Source: JAHDNZ01 sp036721855 | Lineage (GTDB): Bacteria > Bacillota > DTU065 | DNA length: 27,549 bases | Direction: 5' to 3' | NCBI GenBank assembly: GCA_036721855.1 | Contig: DAIMKF010000024.1 | Span: 1-27,549, forward strand | Part shown: in pieces, positions 1-8,479 of the stretch | How the letters are laid out: each line of letters opens with the position of its first letter | Numbering within the stretch: position 1 is the first letter of the stretch | The notes under the pieces: generated by a model | What the model was told of the DNA's origin: nothing | The model's database searches: none | What the model saw: the letters and a program-made list of their open reading frames with translations, nothing else | Position numbers and translations under genes: made by a program

Positions 1-99
1 CACCTCGCGGTGGACACCCTTGCCTTGAGCTAATGGTTGGTTGCTACATACCCCCGTAACGGACTTTCACCGTCTAGTTAATCGCCATGCGTGGCACAC
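1..99 (-). mobile_element. group II intron, 5' end only (runs off the left edge)
   Basis: On the minus strand the sequence from 99 leftwards begins GTGTGCC and continues with blocks typical of the start of domain I of bacterial group II introns (GGTGAAAGTCC at about 75-65 and AAGGGTGTCCACCG near 23-10). Position 99 is the first intron base; the 5' exon ends TTTTTATT, the U-run of the terminator at 104-135. Insertion directly behind a terminator is the habit of class C introns, but the class cannot be assigned from this fragment. The rest, including any intron-encoded protein, lies outside the window. Confidence 0.8.
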
Positions 100-103
100 A
101 ATA

Positions 104-135
104 AAAAGAGAGAGGGCAGGCACCCTCTCTCTTTT
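104..135. terminator. bidirectional rho-independent terminator behind the 148-747 gene
   Basis: A perfect 13-bp stem (104-116 with 123-135) encloses the loop CAGGCA. On the minus strand it is followed by TTTTTATT and lies 12 bases after the stop codon of the secreted-protein gene, so it ends that transcript. The group II intron at 1-99 starts exactly behind its U-run. Confidence 0.85.
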
Positions 136-147
136 AGAATCAACCTA

Positions 148-747
148 TTACTTGAGTTCTTCTATAGTTAGATTTTCGATTATACTTTCTGCACTGGGAC
201 TTGTTGAGCGAATCCAGATATAACCAGCATCTAAGAATTCTCCGGCTTCAACTTCATCATCGATAACAACATCGCCGTCTTCGGTAGTAATAACAAATCT
301 TACAATATCACCTTTTACAGTGACTTGGAAATGAATCGGATCTCCCCAAGCCATAGGAGTTATTATCTCAGCAGAATGGTTATGAGCCGGCGCCCAGCCG
401 CCATCTTCCCAGCGACGCATCCGAATGTCGGTTGCAGATACTAAGTCAATTCCCGGACCAAAGTAATAAGGAACTCCTTCGATTGTACTACGCACAAGAA
501 CTAAAGAACGTCCTTGTAATATAGCATCGAACTCTAAAATGAAATTTTTATATTTATTATGGGATCTTAACCAACTTTGATCTTGTGGACCTGGAATCCA
601 TGCGCCTTTTACATCTTCCCAACTACCTGCCCCTACGTTTTCTCCGAAGTCTTCCATTTTAGTAAACTTGACTTTTGCCGTCATACCACTAACCCCTAAA
701 GATAGAACCAACAACATGATTAGAAACAAAGCTGTAGTTCTCTTCAT
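148..747 (-). CDS. predicted secreted protein, jelly-roll/LamG-like, function unknown
   Basis: The 199-residue product starts with a clear signal peptide (basic MKRTT, then a hydrophobic run to about residue 23). The mature part is rich in beta-strand and aromatic residues and ends with a pattern (VVIDDEVEAGEF, then GYIWIRS, then IENLTIEEL) like the last strands of concanavalin-like sugar-binding or DUF1080-type domains. That resemblance is an inference from pattern only; no catalytic motif is visible. The ATG at 747 has no good ribosome-binding site. It lies 15 bases after the stop of a small upstream reading frame (763-927), so translation may be coupled. Its transcript ends at the strong hairpin at 104-135. 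Likely exported to the cell surface or medium. Confidence 0.7.
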   Translation of the reverse strand: MKRTTALFLIMLLVLSLGVSGMTAKVKFTKMEDFGENVGAGSWEDVKGAWIPGPQDQSWLRSHNKYKNFILEFDAILQGRSLVLVRSTIEGVPYYFGPGIDLVSATDIRMRRWEDGGWAPAHNHSAEIITPMAWGDPIHFQVTVKGDIVRFVITTEDGDVVIDDEVEAGEFLDAGYIWIRSTSPSAESIIENLTIEELK

Positions 748-762
748 TTGTTTAGCATGTAC

Positions 763-927
763 CTAGTTAAGGTAACATGCCCTTCCCCCCTTTATAATGG
801 TATTTAATAGACTTTGAAAAAACGCTCTGAGTAAAAAACCATTGGTTTTTAGTCTTCTGGACCAATCGGTTTTCTTGCGTTTATCCTTAACTAAGTTTTC
901 GACAAGAAGAATATTCTTCCTTCTCAA
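763..927 (-). CDS. small basic protein of 54 residues, unknown
   Basis: This short frame starts at a TTG (925-927) behind AGAGG with 6-base spacing and ends at TAG 763-765. The product is basic with protein-like composition (start MRRKNILLVENL, later DWSRRLK and FLLRAFFQSLLNTIIKGG), suggesting an amphipathic, membrane- or nucleic-acid-associated peptide. It ends 15 bases before the start of the secreted protein, which lacks its own ribosome-binding site, so it may act as a coupling leader. I do not recognise a family. It could be a chance frame; the ribosome-binding site and the coupling arrangement are the support. Confidence 0.4.
   Translation of the reverse strand: MRRKNILLVENLVKDKRKKTDWSRRLKTNGFLLRAFFQSLLNTIIKGGRACYLN
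834..850. repeat. near-perfect palindrome, 8-bp arms
   Basis: The arms AAAAACCA and TGGTTTTT are separated by one base. It lies inside the small reading frame at 763-927, upstream of the secreted-protein gene. A second 14-base perfect palindrome (GAAGAATATTCTTC) is at 906-919. They could be operators or coding coincidence; no regulator is identified. Confidence 0.3.
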
Positions 928-1105
928 TTAGGACCTCTAAATAAATTTTACTTATTTTTAGGTCTTATTATTCTATATAGCCTTTTTCCAATCTCTGCAA
1001 TATATTAATCATATTATACCTAAAAGATGCAATTAGCACAGCCCTTAAAACTGAAAAGACTTTTGGCGAATTATTTAACTAATTTTGGTAAACTTTCTTT
1101 TTTTA

Positions 1106-2197
1106 TTAAGTTAACCTTTCTCCGGCCAAATAAATATCGACAAGGTTCAACTCTTTATCTAGTCTTAAAAGATCAGCCCTTAAATATTTTTGAATGCTAC
1201 CTCTATCTGTAAAGCCCATCGCTTTGGCCGGATTATAGGTAGCACTTCTAATAACACTTACAAGATCCAAACCCCAACTAACCATATTTTTAACTGCCTG
1301 GTCCATAGTTAAAGAACTGCCAGCAATAGTAGTCCCATTTGTTAGAGTAATTTGTTTGCCTTTAACTACTCTTCTACCATACTGGCCATCGGGCATACCA
1401 TTTAAGCTAACCGAATCGGTAATAGCTAGAACTTTATCGTAGGGTTTAACCTTAAAGAGTAACTTAACAACATCAGGATGAATATGAAATCCATCACAGA
1501 TGATCTCGGTTGCAAGCTCGTCATATAAAAGCGCTCCGCCAACTACACCAGGTTCTCTATGATGCATGGGAAGCATGCCGTTAAATGTATGGCAAACCGA
1601 TGACACACCCCAGGTTATAGCTTGAAAAAGTTCTTCAATTGTTGCAACTGTGTGACCTGAAGATACGATAACACCATGTTTTAGAGCAACCTCGATTAGT
1701 TTTTCTGCCTGAGGTAATTCCGGAGCAATGGTCATATAAGTTATTTGCGAGCCAAAACGTACTAAAAAATTATCTAACGCCTCAGGATCTGGAGGTTGAA
1801 TGAATTTCGGATCAATGGCTCCGGGACGTTTTGGACTAAGAAAAGGTCCTTCCATAAAAATACCCACGGCATTTTCGGGCATTTTAAGTGGTAGAAAATT
1901 TTCTAAATCGGTAAGGGTACCCTCGACACCCAATAATAGAGATGTTGTGCCATGCTTCAAATGAAAATCAGCGGCTCTATGGCAGGCATCAAGATCGGTG
2001 ACTTTAAAACCTGCTCCACCACCACCATGTACATGAACATCAATATATCCAGGTACTAAGTAATCTCCGTATAAATCCTCCCCATCATAAGAACAATCAC
2101 CTAAGCCGACTTTGGAGATAAACTTGCCGTCAATTATTACATATCCTTTGACTATTCGTTCTGGTAAGACCAAAGCACAATTTTTTAAAACCTTCAC
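1106..2197 (-). CDS. nagA: N-acetylglucosamine-6-phosphate deacetylase
   Basis: The enzyme removes acetate from GlcNAc-6-phosphate, giving glucosamine-6-phosphate for amino-sugar and cell-wall recycling in the cytoplasm. The 363-residue length fits the family (about 360-390). Amidohydrolase landmarks are present in order: HVHGGGG (His55, His57), EGPFLSP (Glu116), SGHT (His182), CHTFNGM (His203) and the catalytic Asp261 in AITDS. Translation starts at GTG 2195-2197, preceded by AAGGAGG at good spacing. It lies downstream of pyrE and a 44-residue frame on the same strand, separated from pyrE by a terminator. No nagB or PTS gene is next to it, so the link to amino-sugar catabolism rests on the family alone. 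Confidence 0.92.
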   Translation of the reverse strand: MKVLKNCALVLPERIVKGYVIIDGKFISKVGLGDCSYDGEDLYGDYLVPGYIDVHVHGGGGAGFKVTDLDACHRAADFHLKHGTTSLLLGVEGTLTDLENFLPLKMPENAVGIFMEGPFLSPKRPGAIDPKFIQPPDPEALDNFLVRFGSQITYMTIAPELPQAEKLIEVALKHGVIVSSGHTVATIEELFQAITWGVSSVCHTFNGMLPMHHREPGVVGGALLYDELATEIICDGFHIHPDVVKLLFKVKPYDKVLAITDSVSLNGMPDGQYGRRVVKGKQITLTNGTTIAGSSLTMDQAVKNMVSWGLDLVSVIRSATYNPAKAMGFTDRGSIQKYLRADLLRLDKELNLVDIYLAGERLT

Positions 2198-2232
2198 AGT
2201 TTAACCTCCTTCTAAAAAGCAACAGTAGGGTA

Positions 2233-2367
2233 TTATTTCTGCTTTAGTTTAAGTATAATATCTTCTCCCAAATTGTATTCTATTTTTTGCTGAGTTCCTA
2301 GAATAGCTTTACCTTTACCCCCTAAAGCTTTGTAATAACCTATCAATTTTAGTTTCTCTACTGCCAA
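2233..2367 (-). CDS. small protein of 44 residues between pyrE and nagA, unknown
   Basis: It starts at TTG 2365-2367, preceded by CTGGAGGAATAAAA (GGAGG, about 8-base spacing), and ends at TAA 2233-2235. The product begins MAVEKLKLIGYYKALGGKGK and is lysine-rich with a Gly-Lys turn and a C-terminal EDIILKLKQK. It begins 16 bases beyond the U-run of the pyrE terminator and ends 35 bases before nagA, so it may be co-transcribed with nagA. No family recognised; the ribosome-binding site and codon composition make it more than a random frame. Confidence 0.5.
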   Translation of the reverse strand: MAVEKLKLIGYYKALGGKGKAILGTQQKIEYNLGEDIILKLKQK

Positions 2368-2382
2368 GTTTTATTCCTCCAG

Positions 2383-2409
2383 AAAAAAAGAACAGCTTAT
2401 GGCTGCTCT
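2383..2409 (-). terminator. rho-independent terminator of the pyr operon
   Basis: Read on the minus strand, AGAGCAGC (2409-2402) pairs with GCTGTTCT (2396-2389), with one G-U pair, followed by seven Ts. The stop codon of pyrE (2397-2399) sits in the loop, so the hairpin overlaps the end of the gene and closes the pyrimidine operon. Confidence 0.8.
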
Positions 2410-2981
2410 TTTAATCTTCTGCTTCCAGGCATCTCTATAGCTATACCTTTTTGGCAGAGAGGACATTCCTCAAGTGAAAAACTTGCTGCCTCTATTTTTA
2501 GCAATGGCAGATATAAAACTCCGGGATTAATATTACTACCCCGATCAACTAAAGAACAAACAGCGACTATATCTCCGCCTTTAGCTTTTACAAGATTCAT
2601 TGTTTCAAGTACGGAACCACCTGTAGTTACCACATCTTCAACTACAATTACTCTATCACCTGGTTCAATCCTAAATAAACGCCTCAAAGCCAATTTTCCG
2701 GCTTCTCTCTCGGCAAAAATAGCCTTTTTTTTGAGTTGTCTTCCTAGTTCGTAACTAAGAATAATTCCGCCTACCGCAGGTCCTACAACTACATCACAAG
2801 AAAGCGCCCTAAATTCTTTGAGTTTTTTTACCCACATTGAAACAAGTTTTTCTGTTGCATCCGGATTTTCTAAAATTCTGGCACATTGTATATAGGTGTT
2901 ACTGTGCCTGCCACTGGTAAGTTGAAAGTGACCTTCTAAAATAGCACCGACACTTTGAAAGATCTCTTTAATTTCTTCCAT
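2397..2981 (-). CDS. pyrE: orotate phosphoribosyltransferase
   Basis: It transfers the phosphoribosyl group of PRPP to orotate to form OMP, step 5 of UMP synthesis. The 194-residue protein has the substrate-loop start LTSGRHSNTY, the flexible-loop residues KKKAIFAERE and the PRPP-binding motif VIVVEDVVTTGGS (111-123). The C-terminus carries a CPLC pair (173-176), as in some longer Clostridia-type PyrE proteins; its role is unknown. The ATG at 2979-2981 lies inside the end of pyrF (14-base overlap), with GGAG 10 bases upstream, indicating translational coupling. It is the last gene of the operon. Confidence 0.95.
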   Translation of the reverse strand: MEEIKEIFQSVGAILEGHFQLTSGRHSNTYIQCARILENPDATEKLVSMWVKKLKEFRALSCDVVVGPAVGGIILSYELGRQLKKKAIFAEREAGKLALRRLFRIEPGDRVIVVEDVVTTGGSVLETMNLVKAKGGDIVAVCSLVDRGSNINPGVLYLPLLKIEAASFSLEECPLCQKGIAIEMPGSRRLKEQP

Positions 2982-3666
2982 CTTCTTTAATCTCCTTTAA
3001 AATAACCTCCAGAGCCTTGACTGGATCCGAAGCTTTAGTAATAGGCCGACCGATAACCAGGTAATCTGCACCCTTTTTAATAGCTTCCTTGGGAGTAGCT
3101 ACCCGCTTCTGATCTCCTAATCCTTCTCCATGAGGTCTAATACCAGGCACAACCGTCAGAAATCTTTCCCCACATACCGCTTTGATAAGTGGTACCTCTA
3201 AAGTAGAAGCAACTACACCATCAAGGCCTGCTTCATAACATAAAAGAGCTCTTTTTTTTACAGCTTCGGCAATTGTACCTTGGCCTCCCATCAAAGACCA
3301 TATCTCGGCATTTATAGAGGTTAAAACGGTAACACCAAGCAGTTTGGGTGGTTTGGCTGTGTTTAGACTTGCTTCCTTGGCCGCTTTTAACATCTCTATT
3401 CCACCTGTTGCATGAACATTTAACAGATCACAACTTGCTGCCACTTGTGAAACTGCCTGAAAGACTGTACGCGGAATATCATGAAACTTCAAATCTAAAA
3501 AAATATTGTAGCCTGCATTTTTTAGTTTTTTTACAAAATCCAAACCCTCTTTGAGAAACAGTTCCAACCCTATTTTTACACCTAATCCTTGAGGTAACTT
3601 TTTTAACAGATTTTCAGCTTGAGTTTTATCCGGAAAATCAAGGGCCAGATAAATCCGTTCCAACAC
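2968..3666 (-). CDS. pyrF: orotidine 5'-phosphate decarboxylase
   Basis: It decarboxylates OMP to UMP, the last step of the pathway. The 232-residue protein shows the catalytic D-x-K-x-x-D array in DLKFHDIPRTV (Asp58, Lys60, Asp63), preceded by KIGLELF, and ends with the phosphate-binding VPGIRP and YLVIGRPIT loops of the TIM barrel. It starts at GTG 3664-3666, sharing one base with the pyrD stop codon, with GGAGGAG 6 bases upstream. Its end overlaps pyrE by 14 bases. The tight overlaps on both sides fit one polycistronic pyr mRNA. Confidence 0.95.
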   Translation of the reverse strand: MLERIYLALDFPDKTQAENLLKKLPQGLGVKIGLELFLKEGLDFVKKLKNAGYNIFLDLKFHDIPRTVFQAVSQVAASCDLLNVHATGGIEMLKAAKEASLNTAKPPKLLGVTVLTSINAEIWSLMGGQGTIAEAVKKRALLCYEAGLDGVVASTLEVPLIKAVCGERFLTVVPGIRPHGEGLGDQKRVATPKEAIKKGADYLVIGRPITKASDPVKALEVILKEIKEDGRN

Positions 3667-4565
3667 TAGACACTCCTCCTTGCAAGGCCAATAACTTCTT
3701 CTATGGATAATTGCCTTTGTTTTAAATAACCCTCTAGTTCCTGGGGGAGTCTTTCTAAAAGAAGTGGGTCTCTAAACAGTGCCGCACCTACTTGAACCGC
3801 AGAAGCTCCGGCCATAAAAAACTCTAGTGCATCAGAGAGCGAAGTTATTCCACCAACTCCAATAATAGGTAAGTCTACTTTAGCGGCTACTTGATAGACC
3901 ATGCGTACGGCAATCGGCCGAATAGCCGGACCCGATAAACCTCCTGTAAAATTTCCAAGCAGGGGTTTGCCGGTTGTAATATCAATTACCATACCGGTTA
4001 GAGTATTGATTAGGGTTAAAGCATCAGCTCCCCCGTCTTTGACGGCACTGGCTATCTCTACAATATCTGTAACATTAGGAGAGAGCTTGACCCAAAGTGG
4101 CAGAGTTGTTTGTTCTCTTACGGCCTTAACTACGGAATAAGCTTTTGTAGCCGAAGTGCCAAAAGCTAGGCCCCCTTCTTTAACATTAGGGCAGGAGATA
4201 TTGAGTTCTAAAGCTTCGACTCCGGTTTTTTCTAGTCTGCGAGCAACATCAATATATTCATCTATGCTGTGGCCTACGATATTGACCACAATGGGAATAT
4301 CTTTGGCTTTTAAAAAAGGCAGATAATGATCAATAAAATAATCTACCCCGGGGTTTTCAAGGCCGATAGCGTTTAACATCCCTGCCGGGGTTTCCGCAAC
4401 CCTAACACCTTTATTGCCCGGCCAGGGCTTTAGACTTAAACCTTTAACTACAATTGCACCCAGAGTGTTAAGATCCATAACCTTGGCAAACTCTTTTCCA
4501 TAACCAAAACAACCCGAAGCACTCATAAAACGATTTCTAAGCTTAGCTCCGCCAAGATCAATCAT
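3666..4565 (-). CDS. pyrD: dihydroorotate dehydrogenase, class 1B catalytic subunit
   Basis: It oxidises dihydroorotate to orotate using FMN and works with PyrK to pass electrons to NAD+. The sequence has the N-terminal SASGCFGYG motif, the KGLSLKPWPGN loop, the catalytic NISCPNV loop (Cys125, the base typical of class 1 enzymes) and the FMN-phosphate segment GVGGITS. I chose the ATG at 4563-4565 (299 residues) because family members begin close to this point and GGGGTG lies just upstream. An in-frame GTG at 4574 would add three residues. It overlaps pyrK upstream and touches pyrF downstream. Confidence 0.93.
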   Translation of the reverse strand: MIDLGGAKLRNRFMSASGCFGYGKEFAKVMDLNTLGAIVVKGLSLKPWPGNKGVRVAETPAGMLNAIGLENPGVDYFIDHYLPFLKAKDIPIVVNIVGHSIDEYIDVARRLEKTGVEALELNISCPNVKEGGLAFGTSATKAYSVVKAVREQTTLPLWVKLSPNVTDIVEIASAVKDGGADALTLINTLTGMVIDITTGKPLLGNFTGGLSGPAIRPIAVRMVYQVAAKVDLPIIGVGGITSLSDALEFFMAGASAVQVGAALFRDPLLLERLPQELEGYLKQRQLSIEEVIGLARRSV

Positions 4566-5334
4566 CTGCTTCACCCCATTTTACAAAACCAATAGGAAAT
4601 ACCGGTCCGTCATAACATACTCTTTGCCTTAGTTCTTTTTGGTCTTTTGTTAAAACCGTGATGTTACAACCGAGGCAAACCCCAATACCGCAAGCCATTC
4701 GGCGTTCCAAAGAGTAATAACCGGTGAGGTTAAAGCTTTCTAAAGCTCTTAAAAGTGCTTCCGGACCACAGGCATAAACAGGTGTAGCGCTATCTGTTAT
4801 GAGTTCAGTTACTAAGCCTCTGTGGCCATGACTCCCATCTAGGGTTGCCATTAAAACTTTAGCGTAGTTTTTGAATTCATCAATCAAAATAGCATTTTCT
4901 TTAGTATTAAATCCCAAAAGTGCTGTTATCTTCATACCTTGTTGCCACATTTTTTTGGCTAGTCCCAAAAGAGGAGGCACTCCCATCCCGCCACCAATTA
5001 AAGTAGCCTTATTTCCCACGATGGGAAAACCACGTCCTAGGGGGCCAAAGATCCTCAAATAGGTTTCGCTAAAGTTATTTTGGTCTTTAGAAGCTAGCTT
5101 GTTGGCAAGAAGCTTAGTGCCACGACCGTTTGTGCGATAAACTAGACGGATCCCTTTTTTATCTATCTCGCAGATAGAGATTGGTCTTCTTAAAAAAGGC
5201 TCTAAGCTCTCACTCACTTCTACCTGAACAAATTGACCTGGCTCATAGTTTTTTAAATTACCTTTAAGATAAAGGCTAAATATTTCAGGAGCTATCTCTT
5301 TATGTTCGATAACCGGTAAAAGATATTCATTCAT
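4558..5334 (-). CDS. pyrK: dihydroorotate dehydrogenase electron-transfer subunit
   Basis: This FAD and [2Fe-2S] subunit passes electrons from PyrD to NAD+. In order it has a ferredoxin-reductase-type FAD domain (RRPISIC around 49-55), a nucleotide-binding loop GGGMGVPPLLGLAKK (114-128) and four iron-sulfur cysteines at 215, 220, 223 and 240 (CGIGVCLGC, then RVC). The 258-residue length is normal. ATG 5334 follows GGAGGAGG. The end overlaps pyrD. Its presence shows that pyrD is the NAD-linked 1B type, as expected in Gram-positive anaerobes. Confidence 0.94.
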   Translation of the reverse strand: MNEYLLPVIEHKEIAPEIFSLYLKGNLKNYEPGQFVQVEVSESLEPFLRRPISICEIDKKGIRLVYRTNGRGTKLLANKLASKDQNNFSETYLRIFGPLGRGFPIVGNKATLIGGGMGVPPLLGLAKKMWQQGMKITALLGFNTKENAILIDEFKNYAKVLMATLDGSHGHRGLVTELITDSATPVYACGPEALLRALESFNLTGYYSLERRMACGIGVCLGCNITVLTKDQKELRQRVCYDGPVFPIGFVKWGEADD

Positions 5335-5347
5335 TCTAATCCTCCTC

Positions 5348-8300
5348 CTACAAAAGAGGTGTGGCTTGAAGATTAATCTTTTTTAGGGCTTCATAGAGAG
5401 CTTTGGCCGTGTCTAAAGAAGTAAGGCAACAAATTCCCCGCTCAGCTGCCTGGCGTCTAATTTCAAATCCTTCTCTCTTTGGTGTTTTTCCTCTGGTAAT
5501 GGTATTTATAATCAGGTTTATTTCTCCCTTTTGCAGTAAATCAATGATATTAGGAGAGCCTTCAAAAAGTTTGTTGACCCGCTCGGCTTTTATACCATGA
5601 ACATTAAGGTAAGCCGCTGTTCCGGTGGTAGCCATTAGGTGATAGCCCTGTTCATAAAAGCCTTGAGCCAATGGTAAAATTTCACTTTTGTCTTTATCAG
5701 CAATGGTAAAAAGGACACTGCCTTCTTGGGGGATAGTAATCCCGGAAGCAATTAGGGCTTTATAAAGAGCCTGATAGAAAGTTGGGGCTCGGCCCAGTAC
5801 TTCACCGGTTGATTTCATCTCCGGACCTAAAACGGTATCTACATCAATTAGTTTAGCAAAAGAAAATACCGGAGCTTTGACAGCCACATCGCCCTTATGC
5901 TTTTTTAGCCCTGCTTCTTTTAGCTTTTCTCCTAGCATAATTCTTGTAGCTAGTTCAGCTAAGGGGATGTTGGTAACCTTACTCATAAAAGGGACTGTCC
6001 TTGAGGCTCTGGGGTTCACTTCAATGATATAAACCTCATCATTTGCTACCACAAATTGAATATTTAAAAGCCCAACTGTTTTCAAAGAAAGAGCAATTTT
6101 TTCAGTATAGTCGACAATAGTCTTTTGTGCTTTCTTGGAAAGAGTCAGCGGTGGATAAACAGCTATCGAATCTCCTGAGTGCACTCCCGCTCGTTCAATA
6201 TGTTCCATAATCCCAGGGATTAATACTTTTTCACCATCGCAGACGGCATCGACCTCTGCTTCCTTGCCTTGAATATATCTGTCTACTAAAACCGGATGCT
6301 TATCAGAGATCTTTACCGCTTCTTCTAAATAAGTCTCTAAATCGTCATCACTGTAGATAATCTCCATAGCTCTGCCACCTAAAACATAAGAGGGCCTTAC
6401 TAAAACAGGGTAACCGATAGAGTTGGCAGCTTGGAAGGCTTCGTTTTTGTTTCTTACAGCAAAACCTTTAGGCCTAAGAATTTGCAAGCTCTCCAAAAGC
6501 TCTTCAAACCTTTGTCTATCTTCTGCTTCATCTATCGAGTTTACCGAGGTACCTAGAATCTTATAACCTGCCTTTTCGATCCCTTCTGCCAATTTGATCG
6601 AAGTCTGCCCACCAAACTGGACTATGACACCCAAGGGGTTTTCTCGCTTAAGAATTGGCAGGACATCTTCTAAAGTAAGCGGCTCAAAGTAAAGAGCATC
6701 GGAAAGATCAAAATCAGTGGAAACTGTTTCCGGATTATTATTGATAATAACAGCTCTTAGTCCTAGTTTTCTAATGGCTTTAATCGCATGGACCGTAGCA
6801 TAATCAAACTCCAGACCCTGGCCGATTCTAATCGGACCAGAGCCGATAACTACTACCGATTCTTCTTTCTTTATAAAAGGATCGTCTTTTCCTAGGTAAG
6901 TTGAGTAAAAATATGGCGTTTGAACTTCTAACTGTCCTGCACAGCTATCTACCATTTTATAGACAGGAGCGATTTTGTTTTCGCTTTTTAACTTTTGCAC
7001 CGTAGTTTCAGCTACCTGCCAAGCTTCTGCTATTTCACAATCAGTAAAGCCCAACTCTTTGAGTTCAATCAGATCGTTTACTGCCATTTTCGAAGTTAGA
7101 AGTTTCACTATTGCAGCTTGCATCTCTTCTAAAAAAGCTACATTAATACCAGTTAAGGCCGCCAGTTTTTCCGCCTCTATACCTTCTTTTAACGCTGCCT
7201 CCAGAATAAAGATGCGTCTGTCATCCGGCTTTTTTAATAGTTTTTCCCATTCTGATTTAGGGGGGAGATCGGGTTTATATTCCAGCCCTCGCATAGCTTT
7301 TTTTAACGCTTCCATAAAACAAGAGCCTATAGCCATAACCTCACCTGTTGATTTCATTTGCGTACCTAGGCTGCGGTCTCCGCTTATAAATTTATCAAAA
7401 GGCCAGCGGGGAATTTTAACTACCACATAATCAAGACTCGGTTCAAAAACAGCTGTGGTTTTTTTGGTAAGGGAGTTAATTATTTCAGGCAGAGTATAGC
7501 CCAAAGCCAGTTTAGCTGTGACACGGGCTATGGGATAACCTGTGGCTTTGGAAGCCAGAGCACTAGAGCGACTTACTCTGGGGTTTACCTCTATAACATA
7601 GTATTCTTTGCTTTGTGGGTGAAGGGCAAATTGAACATTGCATCCTCCTTCAATTTCTAAAGCCCGAATTATCTTTAAGGCTGCTTCTTTTAGCAAAGTT
7701 AATTCGTCTCTGGTTAAAGTAAGTGCCGGGGCAACCACAATACTATCTCCGGTGTGAATCCCCACCGGGTCAATATTTTCCATGCTGCAGACAGCAATCG
7801 CATTGTCATTTTTGTCTCGGATAACTTCAAACTCTATTTCCTTAAAACCGGCCACAGACTTTTCAATCAGTACCTGTCTGATAGGGCTTGCCTCTAAGCC
7901 TTTTTTGACAATTCTCATTAGCTCTTTTTCATCGCCTACCATGCCTCCGCCGGTACCGCCAAGAGTAAAGGCCGGTCTTACTACAAGAGGGTAGTCAATC
8001 TCTTTAGCCACACTTAGAGCTTCATCTAGGCTTCCTACTGTTTCTCCTTTACAGACCGCTTCACCTATAGATTCCATTAACTCTTTAAACAGTTCTCTGT
8101 CTTCTGCTTTTTCAATAGCTTTAAGATTAGTACCCAAAAGCTTAACACTGTATTTTGCTAACACTCCTGATTTGGCCAGGGTAAGAGCCATATTTAAACC
8201 TGTTTGCCCGCCAAGACCGGCAATAAATCCATCCGGCCTTTCTTTGCGAATTATCTGTTCGAGAATCTCGGTGGTAATGGGTTCTAGATATACCTTATCC

Positions 8301-8479
8301 GCCGTTTCTTTATCTGTCATAATCGTAGCTGGATTGGAGTTAAGTAAAATAACCTCAATACCTTCTTCTTTAAGTGCCTGGCAGGCCTGGGCTCCGGCAT
8401 AATCAAATTCAGCTGCTTGACCGATAACTATTGGTCCTGAACCTACTACCACAACTTTTTTAATCGTTGGATCTCTCAA
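5348..8479 (-). CDS. carB: carbamoyl-phosphate synthase large subunit
   Basis: It makes carbamoyl phosphate from bicarbonate, ammonia and two ATP for the pyrimidine (and perhaps arginine) pathway. The 1043-residue protein has two homologous ATP-grasp halves: the first begins VVVGSGPIVIGQAAEFDYAG, the second begins VVIGSGPIRIGQGLEFDYA near residue 545. Each has its R-P-[AS]-[FY]-[TV]-L-G-G loop and NPR motif. A C-terminal MGS-like allosteric domain starts around 915 (MATTGTAAYL). The TTG start overlaps the carA stop (TTGA), with GGAGGG upstream. No key motif appears missing, which contrasts with its partner CarA. Confidence 0.95.
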   Translation of the reverse strand: MRDPTIKKVVVVGSGPIVIGQAAEFDYAGAQACQALKEEGIEVILLNSNPATIMTDKETADKVYLEPITTEILEQIIRKERPDGFIAGLGGQTGLNMALTLAKSGVLAKYSVKLLGTNLKAIEKAEDRELFKELMESIGEAVCKGETVGSLDEALSVAKEIDYPLVVRPAFTLGGTGGGMVGDEKELMRIVKKGLEASPIRQVLIEKSVAGFKEIEFEVIRDKNDNAIAVCSMENIDPVGIHTGDSIVVAPALTLTRDELTLLKEAALKIIRALEIEGGCNVQFALHPQSKEYYVIEVNPRVSRSSALASKATGYPIARVTAKLALGYTLPEIINSLTKKTTAVFEPSLDYVVVKIPRWPFDKFISGDRSLGTQMKSTGEVMAIGSCFMEALKKAMRGLEYKPDLPPKSEWEKLLKKPDDRRIFILEAALKEGIEAEKLAALTGINVAFLEEMQAAIVKLLTSKMAVNDLIELKELGFTDCEIAEAWQVAETTVQKLKSENKIAPVYKMVDSCAGQLEVQTPYFYSTYLGKDDPFIKKEESVVVIGSGPIRIGQGLEFDYATVHAIKAIRKLGLRAVIINNNPETVSTDFDLSDALYFEPLTLEDVLPILKRENPLGVIVQFGGQTSIKLAEGIEKAGYKILGTSVNSIDEAEDRQRFEELLESLQILRPKGFAVRNKNEAFQAANSIGYPVLVRPSYVLGGRAMEIIYSDDDLETYLEEAVKISDKHPVLVDRYIQGKEAEVDAVCDGEKVLIPGIMEHIERAGVHSGDSIAVYPPLTLSKKAQKTIVDYTEKIALSLKTVGLLNIQFVVANDEVYIIEVNPRASRTVPFMSKVTNIPLAELATRIMLGEKLKEAGLKKHKGDVAVKAPVFSFAKLIDVDTVLGPEMKSTGEVLGRAPTFYQALYKALIASGITIPQEGSVLFTIADKDKSEILPLAQGFYEQGYHLMATTGTAAYLNVHGIKAERVNKLFEGSPNIIDLLQKGEINLIINTITRGKTPKREGFEIRRQAAERGICCLTSLDTAKALYEALKKINLQATPLL

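Noticed and set aside
6975..7430. 151-codon plus-strand frame within carB
   Set aside because: Antisense shadow of a well-conserved gene; its Ser/Ile-rich composition is typical of such shadows.
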